A stretch of DNA of 64,000 nt from Apiospora phragmitis (Eukaryota; Ascomycota; Sordariomycetes; Amphisphaeriales; Apiosporaceae). The notes beneath the pieces are model-generated. The model worked only from the letters and a program-made list of their open reading frames with translations. It was not told the origin of the DNA and searched no databases. A program made the translations under genes and the position numbers. The stretch lies in NCBI GenBank assembly GCA_038363925.1, contig JAQQWL010000005.1, positions 3,968,001 to 4,032,000 on the forward strand. Reading direction: 5' to 3'. Shown here in pieces: positions 21,295 through 32,358 of this stretch (its first letter is position 1; each line of letters starts with the position of its first letter).

Positions 21295-21984
21295 ATGACT
21301 TCGTTCATGAAACCAACGACACTGCCCGAGCCCGAGCCCACAACCGCCAACCGGGTGGCCGGTGCCTTCCACGTGCTCGCCACGGAGGCCAAGTCGCTCC
21401 TGGCCTTGAGCCGCCTATACGCCGCTCACCCCGAGGCGCAAACAGGCTTCACACAGGCCATCGAGTTCATCACACGGCAGAATGGCAACGGCAAGCTCGT
21501 GCTCTGCGGCGTGGGCAAGTCGGGCCACGTCGCCAAGAAGCTCGTGGCCACCTTCAACAGCCTCGGCCTCCAGGCCGTCTACCTGCACCCGACCGAGGCG
21601 CTGCACGGCGACCTCGGCGTCGTGGGCCGGCACGACACCCTGCTCTTCGTCACCTACTCGGGCAAGACCCCGGAGCTCCTGCAGCTGCTGCCCCACGTCG
21701 ACGAGGCCGTGCGCGTCATCGTGCTGACGGCGGCGACGCGCCCGGCCGACTGCGAGCTTATCCGCCACCGGCCCGACACCGTGCTGCTGCCGGCCCCGTG
21801 CTACGAGGCCGAGAAGACGTCGTTTGGGGTCAATGCGCCCACCACCTCGGTGACCATGGCCATGGCGGTCGGGCACGCGCTGGCCATCGTCGCGTCCCGG
21901 GAGATGTACCGGTCGGTGCCGGCTGTTTTCGCCAAGAACCACCCTGGCGGCGCCATTGGAGCTGGGTTTAAGACGGGCTCGTGA
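21295..21984 (+). CDS. SIS-domain sugar-phosphate isomerase (KdsD/KpsF/GutQ-like)
   Basis: The SIS core is clear. LCGVGKSGHVAKKL gives the phosphate-binding loop, followed by VYLHPTEALHGDLGVV and FVTYSGKTPELLQLL, a layout shared with bacterial D-arabinose-5-phosphate isomerases. SFGVNAPTTSVTMAMAVGHAL and FAKNHPGGAIG close the domain. CBS domains are absent, as in shorter relatives. The family interconverts ribulose-5-phosphate and arabinose-5-phosphate. Activity in fungi is not established to my knowledge. The protein is 229 residues from the first in-frame ATG (21295). A better-placed ATG at 21177 opens 37 codons that would be in frame if the five-C run at 21283-21287 were one base shorter, so the N-terminus may be longer, or frameshifted here. 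It lies 4 kb beyond ALO1. Confidence 0.8.
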   Translation: MTSFMKPTTLPEPEPTTANRVAGAFHVLATEAKSLLALSRLYAAHPEAQTGFTQAIEFITRQNGNGKLVLCGVGKSGHVAKKLVATFNSLGLQAVYLHPTEALHGDLGVVGRHDTLLFVTYSGKTPELLQLLPHVDEAVRVIVLTAATRPADCELIRHRPDTVLLPAPCYEAEKTSFGVNAPTTSVTMAMAVGHALAIVASREMYRSVPAVFAKNHPGGAIGAGFKTGS

Positions 21985-23476
21985 ACGTTTTGTGTTTGCT
22001 TGAATATGACCATGTCAAATTTTCTGTTTCTACAGGGCGTTTGCGTTGACTTTCTGAAATCTGGACGAGCGGAGGAGACTTGGGCGCGAAATAATGCTAC
22101 GCATAATTAGATTGCAGTGTTTCTTCTTCTTTTGCTTGCTAGACAAGACCGCTACGCATATATATCGTATTCCCTTTTTTTGCTTGCGAGGCAAGACTGC
22201 CAATTTCGAAATTGTACACAGAACGATAGGGGCAGAGCGTTACAATGTAATTACAACTTTATGGATGACACTAGTCAACTAGGTACACAAGTGCCGTGAT
22301 TGCTCGATTGTGACACGCCTTTAAAAATGAGAACTTCGTTCCGTTCTTCAGAGGTTATAAACGATGACCGCACATTCACCAAGGCCAGGCTACTAACTGT
22401 AGGAAATGCTCACGATGTATCAAATATCTACTTGTTCATGGTGCCTGAACCATAATATGCATATGGTTTGGATGTTCGTGTCAAGCAATGCCAAGGACGA
22501 TCGTGTTCATCGATTACGTGCATAAGAGCATGCAGCCACGGGAAAGGAGGGACGGGGGTAACTCCCTGTGTACGATTTCTTTTACCAGGCCATTGGGTCC
22601 AACTGGCAGAAACAAACACGTGAATCTGAGTTTCCATGCTATCATACCTACTATTGTCACAGAGTAAACTTTAATTATACCACGGCATGTGTACATAGTA
22701 CAGGCAGGGGTTCCCTAGCCGCGGGTTCCGATCAACTGGCTGGCAGGGGGGAGAGGGTGTGGGTTCGCTCCTGAAACCTGTGACCTGCCATCCCATCCGG
22801 CGATCCTTGGCACAGTGCTTTGTATGTACTACGCATGGAATTCTTCCAAGATCCCGGTACCGAACCCTGGCAGAACTTGCCTGCGAGTAATGAGCCTCAA
22901 TCTATACATAGTGAGTCAGTCATGTGGATCGAGTCCCGAGAAACCTGTGTGCCCCACTTGTCATCGCAGGGTTGCCTATATGTTACTATATTCGCCATAC
23001 TCGCACAATCCCGGGCAATGGTCCAGAATCGCCGTTTCGGGAACCTCATAGGGCCCTCGAAGTAAGCACCACCACCGTTTAGATCCATAGGGTGCCATAT
23101 TCGATACAGAGGCTTGTCGATTCTGTCTGGCGATAAGCAACCATGTCGTGAACCACTGTAGGATCCCGGATCGAGTGTTCATTGTTAATTTTTGTCCGTT
23201 TTAGTCTATAGTTCGTATCAAGAAGTTTCATGCCCTCTCGCAGGACGGGAAGCATGTGGAGTGTGACGAACGTGAGCAACTTGTGTCTATTATGTTCTTT
23301 CGCGTGTCAATATTGGCCATCATTGCGCAGTTGGGGGAAACCATTCATGCTGAGTCCGCTCTAACTGAGATCACTTGTCTCTGGTTCGACCTTACCCCAC
23401 GACACGCTACATGCTTCTTTCTTCATGTAGCAGTATTTTTTTTTTCTGCTTGCTGCTGGTCTCGTAAATTGCTACC
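21985..23476. other. Intergenic, no supported gene
   Basis: Nearly 1.5 kb with short frames only. A pair of similar segments near 22130-22200 shares TTGCTTGCTAGACAAGAC / TTGCTTGCGAGGCAAGAC, about 50 bp apart, a short degenerate direct repeat. A T-rich tract (23436-23445) precedes the transporter gene. Confidence 0.45.
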
Positions 23477-23713
23477 ATGGCACAGCTCAAGTCACCCACG
23501 GTGTCTTACGCGCCCGAGGTGGGCAGAGACTTCGCTCCGCCAGGTGCACTGCCGACCACGAAGCGGTCTCTACCTATCGCCAAAGTTGGCTGTCCCGGCA
23601 GTCCGTGTCAGTACAGCGGACATGGCGGTCATCCTTCCGGATGCCTGCTGGCGGCGGCGGTCGTGGCAACAACGATAATAACAACAACGCCAACAAAAGA
23701 ACATCCATATTGA
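23477..23713 (+). other. Upstream open reading frame before the MFS gene
   Basis: This is a 78-codon frame starting in a strong context (TACCATGGC). It ends with TGA at 23711-23713, five bases before the CACCATGAG start of the transporter. It could be a translated uORF that limits transporter expression, or the displaced N-terminus of a frameshifted longer protein. The peptide has no recognisable domain. Confidence 0.3.
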
Positions 23714-23718
23714 ACACC

Positions 23719-25605
23719 ATGAGTCAACATCTCGACCAGATCTTCTACCAACAGTCCGCCCTGCCGGAGGCGTGGCTCTTCGAGATCCCCGACTACAACT
23801 TCGCCGACCTTAGCGAGGTCAAGGAGAAGCGGATAAGTACCTGGGAAACATTCTATCAAGAAGAAGAAGAAGAAGAAGAAGACGACGATTATGAAGAAAA
23901 GGCAGTCGTCAAAGAAGCCCCCAATCCAGATCCCAAGAAGAAGGATCTCCAGGGCTTCAAGGTTACCTTCGCGCCCGGCCACGACCCGGCCAACCCAAAG
24001 TGCTGGTCGCGGGCCTACAAGATCGCCATCGTGGCTGGCTTCGCCTACACGGCGCTGTCGACGGGCATCTACTCGACCGCGTACTCGAGCGGCATCCCAG
24101 AGATGTCCAAAGAACTCCACGTCACCGACCCGACGCTGCCGCCGCTCGGCATCTCCCTTTATCTGGTGGGCCTGGCCGTCGGGGCGCTCATCATGGCGCC
24201 GCTCAGCGAGACGTTTGGGCGCCGGCCCATGTACATCGCCGGCATGTCTACCTTTGTCGCGCTGATCCCCGTGGCGGCGCTGGCGAACAGCTTGACGGCT
24301 GTGCTCCTTGCGAGATTCTTTGGGTAAGCTAAGCTCCTCATCTCTCACACGCAATCCATACTTTTACCTCAACATCGCTCTTATCATGAGTGAGTGAGGA
24401 TTTGATTTTGTCCGAACAGACTACGGTTGCTAACATTTCCTGCTTTCCTGCAGCGCCTTGGCTGGTAGTGTCATGCTATCCAACGTAGCGGGCTCCATCA
24501 TCGACATCATAGAGCCAGGCTACCTTCCCCTCGCCCTCTCCGTCTACAACTTCGGTCCACTGAACGGACCCGTACTCGGCCCCCTTATCGTGAGTAACAT
24601 CATGCTCAGATTTCCACACACTTTTGGGAGGAGGCAGACTTAATTAACATGTGAGTTTTTCGTTGTGAACAGGGCGGCTTCCTCGTCCAGGCCTTCGGCT
24701 TCCGCTCCCTGAGCTGGCTCTCCTTCATCACGTGCGGCCTCGGCGCCGTCTTCATCATGACGATCCCCGAGACGTACCGCCCCGTGCTCCTGCGCAAGCT
24801 GGCGGCGCAGCGCCGCGCCGAGCAGCAGGACGACCGCTTCTGGAGCGAGCACGACGCCGACGGCCAGCTTCCCTTAACGCGCCGCGTCCGGACAGCCGTG
24901 TCGCGGCCCTTTGTGTTATCCTTCACGCAGCCCGTCCTGGCGTTCTGGAACGTCTACGTCTCCGTCATCTACGCCATCGCGCAGCTGGCCTTCGTCGCCT
25001 TCCCCATCGTCTTCACGCAGGCCCGCGGCTGGTCGACGGCGCATTCGGGCCTGGCCTTTGCGGGGATCTTCGTCGGCATCGCCCTCGTCCTCGCCCACGA
25101 GCCCCTGCTGCGCCGCCTCGTCAACCACCCCCGCCTGCACCCCAAGAACCCGGACACGGGCCGCCCCGAGCCCGAAGCCGCCGTCTCGGTCGTCTGCATC
25201 GGCGCCGTACTGGCGCCGCTAGGCCAGCTCTGGTTCGCCCTCACCAGCCTGCCCGTCGACGTGCCTTTCTACTGGAGCGTGCTGGCGGGCCTACCGTTCG
25301 GCTTCGGGTTCGCGCTCGTGTTTATCTACGGCACGGGCTACGTCTCGGCCGTCTTCGGCATCTACGCGACCTCGGCCGCCGCCGGCAACCTCGTCTTCCG
25401 CTCGCTGCTGGGCGCCGCGCTCGTGTTCGCGGGGAAGCCGCTGTACGCCGCGCTGACGCCGCGCACGGCGGGTATTGTTATTGGCGTGGTCGAGCTTGCG
25501 CTCGCGCCGATCCCGTTTGTGTTTTACCGGTATGGGAAGAGCATACGACAGCGCAGCGCGCTGATACGGGAGCTCGAGGCTAAGGCTAGGCAGACGTCGG
25601 GATAA
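23719..25605 (+). CDS. MFS transporter, drug/polyamine H+ antiporter (DHA1) type
   Basis: Three exons (23719-24323, 24454-24589, 24673-25605) join in phase through GT-AG introns, giving 557 residues. An acidic cytoplasmic N-terminus with an EEEEEEEDDD run leads to DPANPKCWSRAYKI, the phrase that precedes the first helix in Tpo1/Flr1-type carriers. STAYSSGIPEM lies near the helix 1 loop, ETFGRRPMY is the loop 2-3 signature, and NFGPLNGPVLGPLIGGFLVQAFGFR spans helix 5 with the antiporter motif. A long central loop and a further six hydrophobic segments follow. The family exports drugs, polyamines or metabolites at the plasma membrane in exchange for protons. An in-frame ATG at 23641 could add 26 Gly/Asn-rich residues. 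I chose 23719 for its CACCATG context. The gene is intact. Confidence 0.87.
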
Positions 25606-26096
25606 CGTTTTGCAGGGGGCTATATGTTTTAGCGGAGCATGAGTAATTTTCCTGCGTTTCATTCTAGAGAGTACATACATCCAGATCTCTGTGTAAATAT
25701 ATACATGTATACACAAAAAGCCTGTCCTTAATTAGCTTTGCTAACCAGGGCCCGAACTGGGCAAGGGCTGTTCAAAAGACTTTGCAATATGAATACAGAT
25801 AAATATAACACACTGCAAGGCTCTATTGAGTAAACCACGGTGCCTATTGACGGTGTACGAAAAGTAGTGATTGATTTAATTCTAATCTTGCGTGAAGCTC
25901 TAGGAATGACGTTGCCGCCCATGATATCTCCCATTCCAACTCCTAATTGAACTCCGAAATCTAACAACAACCCATCCCCCATAGAACGCCAGTAGAAATC
26001 ACGAATTGAGAATCCCGATAAAGTGAACTGGAAGTGTAGCGGTTCAACCCGATAGTGCTGTCGGGCCCCCCGATGTGCATAGTTGACGACGTGTGC
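25606..26096. other. Intergenic, tail-to-tail
   Basis: AT-rich 3' sequence of the transporter (TATATACATGTATAC at 25698-25712), then unremarkable sequence up to the peptide gene. No gene is supported. Confidence 0.45.
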
Positions 26097-26181
26097 TTAA
26101 ATAGGTGCCCAGTTTCCAGCCTGAACACACAAAGGAGCAACAAGTTAGTTGATTGTCTTAATAGGGGGACCAGTTTCCGTC
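26097..26181 (-). repeat. Duplicated terminal mini-exon cassette
   Basis: The two 24-base exons match closely: GGAAACTGG is identical, followed by a variable codon, a Pro codon and a final TAT or ATT before TAA. They start 61 bases apart, each preceded by a branch-like CTAAC and a pyrimidine-rich acceptor. This is best explained by tandem duplication of the acceptor-plus-exon unit. Confidence 0.6.
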
Positions 26182-26416
26182 CTGGTGAATAATAGCGTTA
26201 GTAGGGTCACTACCAACGGGAAAAAAGTAAAGGAGGAAGGGGGAAAGCGGTTATACATACTGTGGTCGCCTCTCCTGGTTTGACATCTGTTGGAACCTCG
26301 CGAGGCAGCTCAAACTTAGGCTGCACGACTTCTGTGTTGGCCGATGGGGCGGCCGGGGTGGGCACGGCCAGCACCACGGCGGCGGCCATGCTCAGCATCA
26401 GGACGAGGAACTTCAT
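26097..26416 (-). CDS. Small secreted peptide gene with two alternative last exons
   Basis: Exon 1 (26261-26416) encodes 52 residues: a signal peptide (MKFLVLMLSMAAAVVLA), then an acidic Pro-rich propeptide ending KPGEATT. A GTATGT donor follows at 26260. Two acceptors lie downstream in tandem. CACCAG leads to exon 2a (26158-26181), coding DGNWSPY and stop. GTTCAG leads to exon 2b (26097-26120), coding AGNWAPI and stop. Each acceptor has its own CTAAC branch-like sequence, and both joins are phase 0. The alternatives would give secreted products of about 59 residues that differ only in the last seven. Reading through the intron gives a longer frame with no stop until 26210, which I consider less likely. 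An in-frame ATG eight codons upstream (26440) could be used instead. I recognise no family. There is no Kex2 KR site, no alpha-pheromone Cys pattern and no CAAX box. Confidence 0.6.
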
Positions 26417-29224
26417 GCTGCTGTATTGCGAGGGAGACATATATGAGTATTTTTGGGAGAGAGGACGATGATAATGATGCGAGACTTCGTAAGTGGAAGT
26501 GTCTGAGTAGCAAGAGACGAGGGCTAGGTGTGGATTGTGAGAAAGATGTTTGTGGATCTTGAGTTTGGTTGTGTGATATACTCTTTCGACGAATCCAGAA
26601 GAGGTTCTCATGAAGATATCTATATACGAAGCACTCAGCATCGGAATCCTACCAACCTCTCTTGGCATGGCCTCCTTTTCCCCAATGCCCCCTTTGCCAA
26701 CAGCTGACTTGGAACTCCGTCCCTGTTTGCTTGATTCTCACCCACCAACATGGCTCATACCGTTTGGTTGTCTATTTGGGGTACGGCTGCGTAAGATGGG
26801 GGGGGGGGAGTGAGAGGCAGACAGTCACGGGCCGTACCTACTAAGCTCGGCAGGAGGTTATGGGCTGTACCGGTGCTCCTTTTCCTACTTGCACTACTAG
26901 CTCAGCCCTACAGGAGGAGGAGGCAGTCCATTGCAAATTCAGCCCTATTACAGTAAGATCCCCCTGAGAGTCGCCTTATTCTCAGCACCAGCCCACCCAC
27001 ACAACTCCCCTGTCAGCCTAGCACGTGGCTTTGGATAAAGGCCTTGTGTAGCCGAGTACGCGTCTAGCCTCGATGGTATTTAAAAAAAGAAGCGCGCGCG
27101 TGTTTTTGCCTGGGCCAGTCAGGCTGACTCACGTAGGACAAAAGGGGGTTAGCTGTCTGACTGCCACGTTTTATTTTCATCTTGGTCTCGTTTTTGCTTT
27201 TGGCGCGAATCGTCTTCTCTTTCGCTTACCATGCTTACGTGGTGGACGTGGACTGCAAGAATTTGTCGGGTGTTGATTAGCCAGGTGCTTTACAGGCCAA
27301 GACACGTTTACTGATCAATAATAGCACAATCACCGTTCTAGCGGATTATGACTAGCCACCACATCTGGGTTCTTCTTGAAGCAAACATGCCAGATCATTT
27401 ACAATTTGACACCTTTAGTTTCGGCTTGGGCATGTTACTCGTGAGAATGCAGGGTCGAGGAGGAGTGCAGGTTGCAGTATGTGTGTACGGTGCTTGCGCA
27501 TAGTAGCACAAGGGACAGTATTTCGGGGTGGGTTATGGCGGCGGGTGTTGCATCGCCTATGCCGTGTCAAATCCATCGGCTTTATGACGCAGCCTAGGTT
27601 CGGTGTTGTCTCATCTATCCGGAACAGAAAGGGTCCTGCCTGTGACTGTAACCACTGTTAATAGGCAGTAACACATATTATGTCCAAATCAAGTTGCCAA
27701 GTCCAGAACACGACGCGAGAGAGGGAAAGAGGGAAAGAGGGAATAGAAAGTTAGTTGACACCCCGAATTAGCAGTAGATGGTACGTAGGTAATCAATGTC
27801 AGCTGCACTATCTGACGGATACGGAATACGACAGCCGAAAACAAAGTTTCTCGGCAGCAGAATCGCAGAAGTTGAAAACGACCGAGAAAAGCCCGCTGGG
27901 ATCAAAAACAGGCCATTAATGAGCCATATACCTCTTTGCCTAATTGGCGGCCTTCCTTTCATCGGGGTCCAGGCTCGGCAAACTGCGCCGCTTCCTACCG
28001 GGCGGGAGGACGGCGAACTGAATCTAGATGCATATCTGACCTATTCCTTTGGCCACATGGGGGACCCGCGTATCTTGCATTGGGGTCGGAATCAAGTCAG
28101 ATAACTAAAGTGATCAAGTGACCGACGGGCCGAGTAACACTATGGATGCCTTGTAGGAAGCTGCAAGGCGGCGGTATCATGGCCGCCCGAGTCTCTCTGT
28201 TTTCCTTTCTGCAGACCCAGCCTCATCCTTATCGGATACAACCCCATTGCTCGTTATCCGAAACGCGCATCTAGAGGGGAAAGGGAAATAATTTGTGCAT
28301 GCGACCCTGATGACCTCGATGAGCCTGACAATTGAAGTCTAGGCGGGGTCATGAACACCAACGCTGGGCCTAGAACAGTCCTACGTCCCATCAAGCGATC
28401 GCCAAGGATACTCGCCGGGATATATTCTGCGAGTGGTTGTTCATTGCCTATCGCAACTTGGATGCTCCGTTGAAGATCGAGAATCAACTGTGCCGTTTCG
28501 ATCTCCTGAAAGCCAAAAAAAAACTGGCACGTGGGAAGCAGGAAAGAATAGGCCAAGTTAGCGTGTGGGTTGCCCGTAGTGTACCGCTGCCACGGCACTA
28601 ATTACGGGCCTGGGGGCCTCACCCACCCTCTCGTCAGCCCTAAATTTGGCCCCATTCATAGGGCTGGGGCAGAGGCCGTCCATTATTATGTATTAGTTTC
28701 AACGGTGGCAGAAAGAAGCGCGGACACGCCACACATGGCGCCGTTGGGGGCATCAAGATCTCACCTATTCTCTCTCCACGCCGCCGCCCAGAATCGAAAA
28801 TAGCAGTAGCTGACCTCACATTCATTCTGGCCTGTCCACTACCAGCTTCAAGACCTTTTATTGGCCCATAGCCACGTTTCTGCTGCTGGCACAGTAAGAT
28901 CCACCCCTTTTACCTTCATCCACTACACCCATTCACACTCACGTGTTCGGACATATCCGCGTCATGATGTGAGATCCCTTGATCATACAGAAGTTGTGAA
29001 TAAAATTAGAGTATGAACTGAGTCATATGGGCTATCTTGGAACTGGGCAATCTGCGCTGAATTCATTGTCGGTCGCAGCTACATGCTTTACATGAGTTCT
29101 GACAATGTCTGACATCGCGTCTGAACTTAGTGGTGTGCCGCAAGATTATTGTCACCGTACTCTCAACGCCCCCGAACGCACCACTCTCCAGTTACCAGTG
29201 GCTCCTGCCTCTCGAGCAGGCAAG
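26417..29224. other. Long intergenic stretch, no supported gene
   Basis: The first 200 bases are the CT-rich leader and promoter of the peptide gene on the minus strand. The rest holds only short frames, for example 27796-28104 (plus) and 28254-28598 (minus). These contain some protein-like stretches but no domain and no supporting splice structure. Minor features are a run of ten G near 26800 and three copies of GAGGGAAA/T at 27721-27744. Confidence 0.45.
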
Positions 29225-30944
29225 CTATGACCGGCTGTACCCAATCCTCTGCAGCTCCGCATCGATCTCGGCCCAGAACGCGCAGCTGCTGTAATCCAGC
29301 CTGCCGACCTCCATCCTGTCCCTGATGTTGAGCCCCGTCCACGTCTCGTCGTCAAACGCGGGCCAAACCGCCTCCTCCTCAACACCTGGCCGCCCGCTCT
29401 CGGTTATATTGGTCCACGCGCGGCTCAGGGCGTGCGCCAGGTCCGTCTCGGCCGGCTGCAGCAGCGTGCAGTTCCCGCCCGGCGCCGGGAGGGCCGACGT
29501 GGTGTTGAAGACGAAGGGGATCTCGGCCGTGTGGGTCGCGCCCAGGAGCGGGATGGCGTCCGGCGGGACGAGGGAGTACCACGCGCAGCTGGGCACGTGG
29601 CCGAAGATATACGCGTAGGACGCGACGCCCCGCGCGGCCGCCGTGCGCGCGCCTTGGTACGCCCAGCAGCACTTGTACCAAGTGTCGGTCATGACAGCCT
29701 CCATAGCGGCGTAGACCCTGCCGCCGAAATTCGCCACAGAAAAGGTCTCGTTGACGCGCGACGCTAGGGGCCCGAAGTTGGAGGTCAGGAAGGCGTCGTA
29801 TACGGTCTGGTTCAGCGTGAAGGCGTCGCGGCCGAAGGCCGGGATCACGACGAGCGACGAGTCGTTGGCATTGGAGCCGAAGATCGCGGGTACTCGCGAC
29901 CCGACTGCGGACGGCGACTGCGGGAGGAACGCGCCGTCGTAGGCGCGGGGCGTGTAGGAGTTGAGCACGGGGTCCCCGGGCATGGCCGCCACGGCCGCCT
30001 GGAGGGCCGTCGTCGAAGCGGCGCGGAAACAATCGACATCGGTCGTGCTGCATTTTATTTTTTCGGCGAACCGGGTCTGCCACCTCTGGACCTGGTCGAT
30101 CGTCGGCAGGTCACGGCCGCCGCCGGACTGCATCGCGGCCACTCGCATCACCTGCGGGGCTTCATCGTGGGATGCTAAGGTGTAGGTGTCCATTGCCCCA
30201 GCAGACTGAACAAACAGCAGGACCTTGGCCTAACATGGTGATGGTGGTAATATGTCAGTTTAAAAGGTCTGAGTACAGTATTAGTGGATATTAGATTGAT
30301 GCTGAACGTACCGGATCACCGCCGAAGGCAGCAATGTTCTCTTGCACCCATCGCAAAGCCAGCATCTGATCCCGTGGATCCAAAGTTGCCAGCCAGGCCC
30401 AACCCCTTCGGCGCCAAGAACCCCAGAGGCCCGACGCGGTAGTTGACGGAGACGACGACGGAGTCCGCGGCGGCATGGCACCCGTCGTAGGTCGGGTTCG
30501 AGATCCCGCCCGCCATGTTGCTGCCGCCATACAGCCAGACGTTGACGGGGAGAAGCTTATTACCACCAGCCTCGGTGCGCGTGGCCGAAGCCGGGGCCCA
30601 TACGTCCACGAACAGACAGTCTTCGGATTGGGGGCCTTGCTCGCCGAACGTTTTGGGGGCCTTGCTCGCCGAACGTTTTGGGGGCCGGGGCCGTGGCGTT
30701 GAGGACGCCGAAGGTGTGGGTGGTCGTATGGCTGCGGGGGCGCGAACCGCAGGTCCCCGATGGGTGCCTTGGCGTACGGTATCGACAGGAACGAGTTGAC
30801 ATTGATGTTTCCTTTGCACTTGCTGCCTATGACGGTGCCGTTCTGCAGATGAGTCGTTGGTGCGCATTCCGAGGCGCTGACTGCTGTTTGTGTGCCCAGG
30901 CTGAGCAAGAGCGCAGTGCTTAAGTATTGGGCGTAGAGATGCAT
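29225..30944 (-). pseudogene. Carboxylesterase type B, three frame breaks
   Basis: An alpha/beta-hydrolase of the cholinesterase/lipase type, probably secreted (hydrophobic N-terminus LSTALLLSLGTQTAVSA from ATG 30944). Exon 1 is 30312-30944 and exon 2 is 29225-30229, joined through GTACGT...TTAG. Family landmarks are visible: SIPYAKAPIGDLRF, SEDCLFVDVW, VNVWLYGGSN (oxyanion strand), NYRVGPLGFL, LALRWVQENIAAFGGDP, and later TAEIPFVFN with the C-terminal helices. Exon 1 needs three frame changes: two bases missing near 30717-30722, a perfect 25-bp tandem duplication (30630-30679), and one extra base near 30371-30376. The nucleophile elbow, normally GxSxG, reads VQSAG (30197-30211), so the first Gly is Val. 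Exon 2 is open throughout. The gene is probably non-functional. Confidence 0.85.
30630..30679. repeat. Perfect 25-bp tandem duplication inside the esterase
   Basis: The 25-base unit at 30630-30654 is repeated exactly at 30655-30679. Because 25 is not a multiple of three, it shifts the frame of the esterase. Removing one copy restores continuity between the frames on either side. The exactness points to a recent event. Confidence 0.9.
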
Positions 30945-32358
30945 TCTTGAAAATGAGGCAACGAGTGCGCAACCGCGATCTCTATGTGGCTCAGCTCACG
31001 ATGACAGCTTTGAGAATCTGCATCATCACTCCAGCTGCCAAGAGCATTTACTTTATACCTGAGAGATAGGCGAACTGATCGGCAGCATACGGCAGCAACC
31101 CATGCTTGAAGCTCGCGTTCGGTATCGCAATTTTGGCCTCTCTAGCACAGCCAACCCAATGACGTGTTGGCCCATGATAGCGGTTACATGCATCAACAAT
31201 ACTAGTCCGTATATACACGAAATATGTTGGAATGGAGTCACATGATTGGCGCAGGTGGATTTATCGAGATTATTTTTGGTGAGGCACAGTAATAAGCAGC
31301 CGCTGACAAGCACTCGAAGGATGCGGCGCAGGCGGGGGGCTGCTACGTCTTCTTCAGCTGATGGCTTTTCTAGATCGCCCTTGACTAGGCTGGGGATCTC
31401 AGCTGATCTCTCCTTCCACGACATTTCTCCCTCTCTCTCTGTACCAACTGCAATTTACCACAAGAATGCAGCCAATCAGTATGTGGCCATCTATCCCAAT
31501 GTTCGCTTGAGGTTCTGAAGATCCCTAATGCTGGTTTTGACGGGAAGTGAAGTTCGCAGCCATTCATGACCTCCTCCGAAAGATAGCGCAGCAGGAGGGG
31601 CTGTCAGCTATCAGCTCCACGCACCTGCAGCCCAGGGGCAGGGGGTCCTGCAAAAGTCCCAACACCAAAAAACATCGTCGTGCAGGCGGCTCAACGGCGC
31701 GCGCTGGCACGCACCCTGCCATGTACGAAAAGTTCCAATTCCATGTCGCGTCCAATGTTTCCGAGATGGGGCACCGGTTTCATAGAAGGTCCCCAATGCC
31801 AAAGCGGGACCGGGCACATACATAGCGGTCCAGTTCCTAGGGCTGACCGTGACATACTGACATGACAAGCCTGAAAACTCCGGGAGTCCCCCTAAACATG
31901 AACGAAGAGTTCACCACAAAGGAACCATGTTAGCTTGTTACGCTCTCCAAACATCCTCGAGTCTGTACATGAGGCTTCTATTCAACCATGACTTCGAGAT
32001 CTGTATTATTATTCATCATGCGCCCACGCTCCCTGTTCATTCACTAAACTGTCTGACTAACATGCCTGTCATAACAAAGACTCGGCTAAGGTTAACCCTT
32101 TGAGGTTCTAGGAAGATGTTACATTTCCAAGACGAATAATAATGCCATTGTCGCGTCATGGCTCACACTCAGAGACAGAAAGCAGTCTCTTTGTTTGTTA
32201 ACACCACCCAACAGGCTTCTTCCCGCGACGGGTGTTAATATAAGTACACGAGGTTCAGCATCGGCCGAGGATAAGATTCTCTGACAACACTCCAATTGGA
32301 CACCTACTACTAACCTGAACAATACACAGTTCTGATCTGCATCTACCAATTCTTCAAA
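30945..32358. other. Intergenic, divergent promoters
   Basis: It contains the upstream regions of the esterase (minus) and of the orphan gene at 32359 (plus). No coding content is recognised. The last 60 bases before 32359 contain AACAATACA and CAAAATGG start context. Confidence 0.45.

Noticed and set aside
26097..26416. Alpha- or a-type mating pheromone precursor
   Set aside because: There are no repeated Cys/Trp peptide units, no KR processing sites and no C-terminal CAAX box.
26210..26668. 152-codon uninterrupted frame over the small peptide gene
   Set aside because: It reads through a good GTATGT...CACCAG intron and starts far upstream of the signal-peptide ATG.
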